From: Natronosalvus hydrolyticus
GTDB taxonomy: Archaea > Halobacteriota > Halobacteria > Halobacteriales > Natrialbaceae
DNA: 49,051 nucleotides
Direction of reading: 5' to 3'
Assembly (NCBI GenBank): GCA_025517525.1
Contig: JAOPJZ010000026.1
Coordinates: forward strand, 1 to 49,051
Numbering within the stretch: position 1 is the stretch's first letter; the number at the start of each line of letters is the position of its first letter. The translations under genes and the position numbers were made by a program. A model generated the notes under the pieces. It was not told where the DNA came from, searched no databases, and was given only the letters and a program-made list of their open reading frames with translations. Below, piece by piece: positions 44,040-49,051 of the stretch.

Positions 44040-45140
44040 TCAGGTTCGCAGTATCTCCGACAGCGGCCACCGCCCATCCGTACACGCTGCTAACTGTTCT
44101 TGTCCCGCTTCGATCAGCGAATAGCGCCCGCCGTCGTCCATCCGGACTGCACCGCCATCCCGGAGGTGCTCGAGGTGGGCGTACGCCTCCCCGGGACCGT
44201 GCATGATGTGGATGTTCGAGAGCTCGCCGAACAGCCGGGAACTGACTGTCCAGGCGTCGGCCGGCCCGTGCTCGGAGTACAGGTCCTCTTCGACGCGCGT
44301 TTCGGGTTTCGCCAGCGCGTCTGCGACCCGGTAGGCCCGTTGCTCATGATGAAGGAGGAGGTCTCGAGCCCGCGTTGCGGGTTCCGCAATCGGCATTCGA
44401 TGGCCGGGCCACGCACGGACGAAATCGCGTTCGATGAACCACTCGAGCGTGCGGACGTACGCCGCGAGCGCACCGTCGAGTCGGACGTCAGCCCCGCCGA
44501 CGTTGGGCGTGTACTCCGGCAAGAGGGCATCCCCGGTGTATACCTGGTGGCTCGTTACACTCTCGCCACTCGTCGCACCCTCCCCATCCGCCCCAGGCGA
44601 GCCATCGCCCTCAAGCGGGACGAAACAACACAGGCCGGATGTGTGGCCGGGCGCGTGCACGACCTCGAGTGTGAGGTCCCCGAGCGTGAGCGTCTGTCCG
44701 TCTTCGATCGGCGTCACATCGACCGATTCGCCATAGATACCCGCGCCCTCGCCCGCCTCGAGGAACGCGATGAGTTCATCCTGTGATTCCGGTGGCATCC
44801 CCCACTGGTCGAACAGGCGGCGCTGGATCGACTCCAGTTCGTCCCAGGCCCCTTGCTCGCCGGCGATCAGCGGTGCGTCAGCCGCGTGCGCGTAGACGGT
44901 CGCACCGCTCGCCGCCTGAATCTCGCCCGCCAGACCGGTGTGGTCGGCGTGATAGTGGGTCAGGACGATGGCGTCGATATCGGCAAATTCCACGCCCTGT
45001 GACTCGAGGCCGGCCTCGAGTTCGTTTCGCGTCTCCCCGACAGCGACGCCGGTGTCGAGTAAGACCGTCGACTCACCATCGTGGAGGTAGGCGTTGTTCG
45101 CTCCCTCGAAGACCGTGTTTCCGAGTGCGATCCGGTACAT
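44040..45140 (-). CDS. MBL-fold metallo-hydrolase
   Basis: A 366-residue metallo-beta-lactamase-fold enzyme. The metal motif THYHADHTG is near residue 62. Later ligands are His in VVHAPGHTSG, Asp in YTGDALLP and His in WPGHRMPI. The family includes glyoxalase II, lactonases and many hydrolases. A C-terminal domain of about 100 residues (LLHHEQRAYRVADAL) has the winged-helix-like look of LACTB2-type proteins. The substrate is unknown. Confidence 0.93.
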   Translation of the reverse strand: MYRIALGNTVFEGANNAYLHDGESTVLLDTGVAVGETRNELEAGLESQGVEFADIDAIVLTHYHADHTGLAGEIQAASGATVYAHAADAPLIAGEQGAWDELESIQRRLFDQWGMPPESQDELIAFLEAGEGAGIYGESVDVTPIEDGQTLTLGDLTLEVVHAPGHTSGLCCFVPLEGDGSPGADGEGATSGESVTSHQVYTGDALLPEYTPNVGGADVRLDGALAAYVRTLEWFIERDFVRAWPGHRMPIAEPATRARDLLLHHEQRAYRVADALAKPETRVEEDLYSEHGPADAWTVSSRLFGELSNIHIMHGPGEAYAHLEHLRDGGAVRMDDGGRYSLIEAGQEQLAACTDGRWPLSEILRT

Positions 45141-45204
45141 TGCCCGTGGCTACGTACCCCAGGGATTACGGTTTTGCGGTCCAGTGGCTCGATAAGCGAC
45201 AGTA

Positions 45205-45300
45205 GCACACTACCTCTCGAGTGCATCACACGACCGCACACTACCCCTCGAATGTATCACACCTACCGTTCGCACTACCCTTCGAGGTACTCACGCGTGC
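45205..45300 (-). repeat. Degenerate tandem duplication of the fni 3' end
   Basis: Units near 45205-45235, 45236-45267 and 45268-45300 share a CACTACC(n)CTCGA core with period 31-34 bp. The rightmost contains the fni end (REYLEG-stop). The other two lie downstream of the stop and retain a stop-like CTA on the plus strand. Confidence 0.72.
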
Positions 45301-46327
45301 GCCCGAGCACGACGTACTCGGCCTCCTGTAGCTCCTCGACCGTGGCCGATCCCGTGACGAACATCGCCGTTTTGAGCTCGAGCAACAGCGTTTCGAGGGT
45401 GTCGACGACCGCCTCTTGGCCCTGTCCCGCAGGTGAGAGGAACGGTTTTGCGAGGCCGCCAGCGCTCGCACCCAGCGCAATCGCCTTCGCGATATCGAGC
45501 CCCGAACGGACGCCACCGCTGGCGATCACCGTCTCGTGGACGGCACTCGACTCGAGCGTGCTGACGGCCGTGGGGACCCCCCAGGCACGAAACAGCTGGC
45601 CAACCTGTTCCTGTCGTCGCGCGCCGACGGCAGCCGCGCGGTAGGACTCGATGCCCGACCACGTGGTTCCGCCCTTGCCGGCGACATCGATGGCGTCAAC
45701 ACCCGCGTCGGTCAGCCGTTCGGCCGTCGACCGGGAGATTCCGTTGCCAGTCTCTTTGACGATGACCGGTACCGAGAGCGCACTCGCGACCCGTTCGATC
45801 GCCTCGAGGCAGCCTCGAGCGTCGACGTCGCCTTCCGGCTGGACGGCTTCTTGCAGGAAGTTGAGGTGAATCGCCATCGCATCGGCCTCGATCATGTCGA
45901 CGGCGCGTTCGACGGCCTCGACGTCGTACTCGAGCAACTGAGCCGCCCCGACGTTACCGTAGAGGAACGCGTCCGGGGCTGCTTCGCGGACAACGGTGTA
46001 GGACTCGAGCACGCCATCGTCCTCGAGTTCGAGGCCCGCCCGTTGGCTGCCGACACCCATGGCTACGCCGACGTCCTGGGCTGCGCCGGCGAGCGAGCGG
46101 TTGATTTTGGTCGTGTTCGGGTGCCCACCCGTCATGCTCTCGATGACGATGGGGGCTGCCAGCTCGTGACCAAGGAACTCGATACTCGTGTCGATTTCGT
46201 CCCGGTGAATCTCCGGAAGCGCCTCGTGCACGAGGTCGATATCGCCGAACCCGGTCCCCGAGGTTTCGACGTCTTCTTCTTCGATGATACGGATGTGATC
46301 GTCTTTTCGGTCGGATGTCTCGGGCAT
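45275..46327 (-). CDS. fni: Isopentenyl-diphosphate delta-isomerase, type 2
   Basis: A 350-residue FMN- and NADPH-dependent isomerase interconverting IPP and DMAPP for archaeal lipid and carotenoid synthesis. Signatures: SDRKDDHIRI at the start, APIVIESMTGGHPNTTKINR, MGVGSQRAGLE, VIVKETGNGISR and the flavin loop GKGGTTWSGIE. An in-frame ATG six codons earlier (46345) is possible. It is divergent from the regulator at 46426, with a palindrome between. The 3' end is repeated downstream. Confidence 0.96.
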   Translation of the reverse strand: MPETSDRKDDHIRIIEEEDVETSGTGFGDIDLVHEALPEIHRDEIDTSIEFLGHELAAPIVIESMTGGHPNTTKINRSLAGAAQDVGVAMGVGSQRAGLELEDDGVLESYTVVREAAPDAFLYGNVGAAQLLEYDVEAVERAVDMIEADAMAIHLNFLQEAVQPEGDVDARGCLEAIERVASALSVPVIVKETGNGISRSTAERLTDAGVDAIDVAGKGGTTWSGIESYRAAAVGARRQEQVGQLFRAWGVPTAVSTLESSAVHETVIASGGVRSGLDIAKAIALGASAGGLAKPFLSPAGQGQEAVVDTLETLLLELKTAMFVTGSATVEELQEAEYVVLGRTREYLEG

Positions 46328-46372
46328 CGCTTCGTCTCTGGTCACTCGTTGGCTGGCGCTGTTGAAAAGGTG

Positions 46373-46391
46373 TCCCTTCGAGTCGAAGGGA
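46373..46391. promoter_or_regulatory. Perfect 9-bp palindrome between fni and a regulator gene
   Basis: TCCCTTCGA-G-TCGAAGGGA lies between the divergent starts at 46327 and 46426, beside TTTATG at 46396-46401, a likely promoter element of the plus-strand gene. It is a candidate operator. Confidence 0.55.
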
Positions 46392-46425
46392 ACGGTTTAT
46401 GCAGTGGTGCGTGGTACCGAACCAC

Positions 46426-47271
46426 ATGAACGACGTTCTCGAGGAAGTCGAGTTTCTGACCCGGTCGCCACACCGGGTCGAGATACTGACAGCACTCGCT
46501 GAAGAACCTCGAGATCGGTCGACACTCAAACTCCAGACGGGTGCGTCAGCCTCCACCATCAGTCGAACGTTACGTGCGTTCGAGGACCGACACTGGGTCG
46601 AGCGTATCGGCCATCACTACGAAGCCACAGAGCTGGGCTCGTTCGTCGCAGACACCATCAGGGAAACCCTGGGCCGACTCGAGACGGAGCAAAAACTTCG
46701 ATCCGAGTGGCGGAGTCTGCCGGACGACGCCATCTCACTCGAGGCTGTCGTAGATGCAACGATCACCTGCGCCACCGTGGACGACCCGTATCGACCCATT
46801 AGCCGGTTCGCCACGTTACTCGAGGAGTCGACCACGCTCCGGTTCGTCGGCTTCGAGCTCGGCCTCGTCGAACCCTGCATCGAGGAGCTCTGTGGACGGA
46901 TCATCGACGGCATGGACACCACCATCATTGACCAGCCGGCTGTCGCCCGCTATATCCGGTCGACGTATCCAGTCCTTTCACGGCGAACACTCGAGAGCGG
47001 GAATCTCATCGTCTATCTACAAGAGGAGTTACCACAGTGTGGCCTGAGTCTGTTCGACCAACGAGTCGCACTCTGTTTTTACGTGCCCGATACTGGAACC
47101 GTCCGGACGCTGCTCGACACTGACGACTCTGCCGTCTACCAGTGGGCCGAAGCGACCTACGAATCCGTTCGGAACAGTGCACAGCCAGTGACGTTCGAAG
47201 ATGGAGAGTTGCGTCCGCTCGAGGCTGCAGCTGGCGAGGTCCCGACGTGGTCGCCGCCACCTCCCTGGTGA
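46426..47271 (+). CDS. Winged-helix regulator with FilR1-like domain
   Basis: A 281-residue regulator, started at MNDVLEEVEF. Residues about 1-75 are a winged helix (SPHRVEILTALAEEPRDRST, ASASTISRTLRAFEDRHWVE). Residues about 120-250 match the FilR1-type archaeal effector domain (ATLLEESTTLRFVGFELGLV, LFDQRVALCFYV), the same class as the N-terminus of the giant regulator at 23289. It may autoregulate via the palindrome just upstream, and could control fni or the OsmC-methyltransferase pair; this is inference. Confidence 0.9.
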   Translation: MNDVLEEVEFLTRSPHRVEILTALAEEPRDRSTLKLQTGASASTISRTLRAFEDRHWVERIGHHYEATELGSFVADTIRETLGRLETEQKLRSEWRSLPDDAISLEAVVDATITCATVDDPYRPISRFATLLEESTTLRFVGFELGLVEPCIEELCGRIIDGMDTTIIDQPAVARYIRSTYPVLSRRTLESGNLIVYLQEELPQCGLSLFDQRVALCFYVPDTGTVRTLLDTDDSAVYQWAEATYESVRNSAQPVTFEDGELRPLEAAAGEVPTWSPPPPW

Positions 47272-47497
47272 GCGTGTATCCATATAACCCCCACTGGTAG
47301 CGTCTGTCGTGTCTCGAGAGACGTATCCGCCATTATTCGGGATATCCGCAGTTCGGCGCTGATTGCACACCCTGCAACGGTTTCATCCCGTGCAAGACTC
47401 CCACGAGATGCCTACAACTGGTTGTATCGTGTATCTCCTGTTGCAAGGTGTCATACCACATGCAACACAACAGTGGACACGCTCGAGGTGAAGATCG
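47272..47497 (+). promoter_or_regulatory. Control region upstream of the OsmC gene
   Basis: Three inverted repeats cluster here: TTGCA-CACCC-TGCAA (47363-47377), TACAAC-TG-GTTGTA (47413-47426) and TTGCA ... TGCAA (47441-47465, arms extended by AGGTG/CCACA). TTGCA/TGCAA half-sites recur also at 47390. They end about 30 bp before the ATG, suggesting an operator array. A ribosome site GAGGTGA lies at 47485-47491. Confidence 0.6.
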
Positions 47498-48055
47498 ATG
47501 AGCGCAACGAACAATGTCGACGTCGAGGCCTTAGGTGAAACGATCGACGCGATCAGTGCCGAACCGGCCGCTGGCGAATTCACGTTCCGTGCCGAAACCG
47601 AGTGGGAGGACGCACTCCGGTGTGTGACTACCATCGACGAGTTCGATCAGGCGGGCGAACGGATTTCGACGCGGGAGTTCCACATCGAAGGCGACGAACC
47701 CGAGGAAATTCTGGGCGAACGGACCGCACCAAATGCTGTCGAGTTACTGCTGGCAGCGCTTGGCTCCTGCCTCAGTGTTGGCTACGCCGCCAATGCCGCC
47801 GCGATGGGCATCGAACTCGAGGAACTCCGATTCGAGATGGAAGGCGACGTCGACCTCAGAGGCTTCCTCGGCATCGAGGAAGATGTCCGGCCCGGCTACG
47901 AGGGCATCACCTGCACCGCGTACGTCGACGCGAAGGCGTCGGACGAGGAACTGGCCGACCTCCGCGAACGGGTCGAAGCAACCTCACCGCTGATCGATTC
48001 AATCAGAAACACGGTGCCACTCGAGACGGATATGGTCCTCGCGAGTCGGCACTGA
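47498..48055 (+). CDS. OsmC-family protein
   Basis: A 185-residue protein of the OsmC/Ohr fold, which reduces organic hydroperoxides or binds thiol compounds. The active-site segment LLLAALGSCLSVGYAANAAA has the conserved Cys, and FRAETEWEDALRCVTT lies in the first half. The second peroxidatic Cys seems absent in its usual place, so it is closer to the YhfA/OsmC-like branch. GAGGTGA is the ribosome site. The methyltransferase starts 24 bp after its stop, so they are probably co-transcribed. Confidence 0.92.
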   Translation: MSATNNVDVEALGETIDAISAEPAAGEFTFRAETEWEDALRCVTTIDEFDQAGERISTREFHIEGDEPEEILGERTAPNAVELLLAALGSCLSVGYAANAAAMGIELEELRFEMEGDVDLRGFLGIEEDVRPGYEGITCTAYVDAKASDEELADLRERVEATSPLIDSIRNTVPLETDMVLASRH

Positions 48056-48078
48056 ACACAACTCACGAGAAGACAAAA

Positions 48079-48855
48079 ATGAGTTATATCGATCAACTCG
48101 ATACGACCGAACTCGAGGCCAAAGTCAAAGCGGTGTACGAAGACGTCGCCCAATCGCCCGACGAAGACTTTCACTTCGAGATGGGGCGACCGCTCGCAGA
48201 GCGACTCGGGTACGCCCCCGAGAACCTCGACCCCGTCCCGCAGGCAGCCGTCGAATCGTTCGCTGGCGTCGGCCACCACTTCGACCTCGCAGCCATCCAA
48301 CCCGGTGAACGGGTGCTCGACCTTGGCAGCGGGTCCGGAATGGACGTCTTCGTCGCTTCAATCTACACCGGCAGTGAGGGCGAAGTCGTCGGTCTCGATA
48401 TGACCGATGAGCAACTGGAAAAGGCCCGCGAGCTCCGCGATGATGGCGGCTTCGAGAACGTCCGATTCGAACACGGGTACATCGAATCGCTCCCGTTCGA
48501 GGACGCCACGTTCGACGTCGTCATCTCGAACGGTGTGATCAACCTTTCACCGGAGAAAGAACGCGTCTTCGAGGAAATTCGGCGCGTCCTCGGACCGAAC
48601 GGCCGGCTGGCGCTGTCCGATATCGTCAGCGAAAAACACCTGCCTGACTCGATCAAAACGAGTGCCGACCTCTGGGCGGCCTGTATCGGCGGCGCGATGC
48701 AAGTAGAGAGCTATACCGACTCCCTCGAGGAGTCAGGGCTCGAGGTCGAGACCAAACGGCGAAACGACGAGTACGCGTTCATCTCCGATCAGGCAGCAGG
48801 AGCCTGCGAAAAGTACGGCGTGAACAGCATCTCGTTGCTGGCACGGCGGGAGTGA
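48079..48855 (+). CDS. SAM-dependent methyltransferase, ArsM/UbiE-like
   Basis: A 258-residue class I methyltransferase, started at MSYIDQLDTTELEAKV; the frame runs further upstream inside osmC but is not homologous-looking. The AdoMet motif is VLDLGSGSGMDVF. VISNGVINLSPEKERVFEEI and DIVSEKHLPDSIK follow. The preceding ESFAGVGHHFDLAAI and the Cys in WAACIGGAMQVESY resemble arsenite-methyltransferase relatives, but only two cysteines are obvious. It may methylate a metalloid, or another substrate. It is linked to OsmC. Confidence 0.9.
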   Translation: MSYIDQLDTTELEAKVKAVYEDVAQSPDEDFHFEMGRPLAERLGYAPENLDPVPQAAVESFAGVGHHFDLAAIQPGERVLDLGSGSGMDVFVASIYTGSEGEVVGLDMTDEQLEKARELRDDGGFENVRFEHGYIESLPFEDATFDVVISNGVINLSPEKERVFEEIRRVLGPNGRLALSDIVSEKHLPDSIKTSADLWAACIGGAMQVESYTDSLEESGLEVETKRRNDEYAFISDQAAGACEKYGVNSISLLARRE

Positions 48856-48989
48856 CAGGGACTGTTGTAGTCACGTCCCGCCGACCCCGTGCGACCGTTC
48901 GGCAGAACATTATTACTCTCCGATAGGTCGGTCAGGGATATTGAGACGACGATTGGAGTGAACAAACCCACAGATATTCCTTAGAAATC

Positions 48990-49040
48990 CCAGAAGGTGA
49001 ACCGCCTCGGGGTCAAGCCCCGAGGCTTCCCGTGGTTTAG
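48990..49040 (+). mobile_element. IS200/IS605-like terminal hairpin at the window edge
   Basis: GTGAACCGCCTCGGGG then CCCCGAGGCTTCCCGTGG: a 9-bp stem (49004-49012 with 49018-49026), loop TCAAG. It is the usual style of haloarchaeal IS1341/IS200-type ends. A transposase could lie beyond 49051, or it may be another solitary end. Confidence 0.55.
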
Positions 49041-49051
49041 TCGGACACTCC

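Overview
The window is chromosomal DNA from a haloarchaeon (class Halobacteria). Evidence: an archaeal 16S rRNA gene, acidic GC-rich proteins, Tat/lipobox secretion signals, halocyanins, a PGF-CTERM surface protein, HalX and FilR1-type regulators, PurO, type 2 IPP isomerase and an IS1341-type tnpB. The very frequent CTCGAG hexamer suggests the Natrialba/Natronorubrum side of the class, but that is an impression, not a calculation.

Layout. 1-2560: start of an rRNA operon on the minus strand (spacer, tRNA-Ala, 16S, processing stem, tandem promoters). 2566-4035: a complete tnpB-only IS200/IS605-type element inserted just upstream of the rRNA promoters. 4260-4748: a halocyanin. 4845-9926: a four-gene 2-oxoacid dehydrogenase operon (E1alpha-E1beta-E2-E3), with lipoyl synthase nearby at 13717-14649. 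10334-13539: a lipoprotein, an HxlR-REC-HalX regulator and a receiver/kinase-like protein lacking the phosphoacceptor His. 14928-22978: MATE exporter, hicBA, DJ-1/PfpI protein, Hjc, P450, acyl-CoA dehydrogenase, a small DCC-like protein and an SDR. 23289-33940: the most unusual block, a 1315-residue wHTH-FilR1-like-NTPase-TPR protein divergent from a roughly 2170-residue beta-helix/CARDB surface protein. The latter carries a 29-copy in-frame minisatellite inside its PGF-pre-PGF domain. 34055-42274: SWIM zinc finger, rhodanese lipoprotein, tRNA-Gln, cupin/zinc ribbon, purO, phosphodiesterase, amphi-Trp protein, phosphoglucomutase/mannomutase, flavin reductase, membrane blue copper protein, GIY-YIG and a 49-aa CxxC protein. 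42358-49051: larB, a histone-like gene between two inverted 77-bp hairpin elements, an MBL hydrolase, fni, and a regulator-OsmC-methyltransferase cluster.

Candidate new systems. (1) The STAND-like regulator and the giant surface protein share a divergent promoter region with two TCTCA-N5-TGAGA palindromes spaced 20 bp apart. (2) The 77-bp elements at 43238 and 43892 align without gaps and keep their stem by compensatory changes, so they look like a conserved folded element. (3) Four genes (13517, 19591, 34856, 45205) have 3' ends, stop codon included, tandemly duplicated into the downstream spacer. (4) Three solitary IS200/IS605-like terminal hairpins lie far from any transposase gene.

Functional links: E1-E2-E3 plus LipA form a lipoylation-dependent oxidative module. 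Two blue copper proteins of different anchoring type, and a redox/detoxification cluster at the right end, suggest an aerobic respiratory lifestyle.
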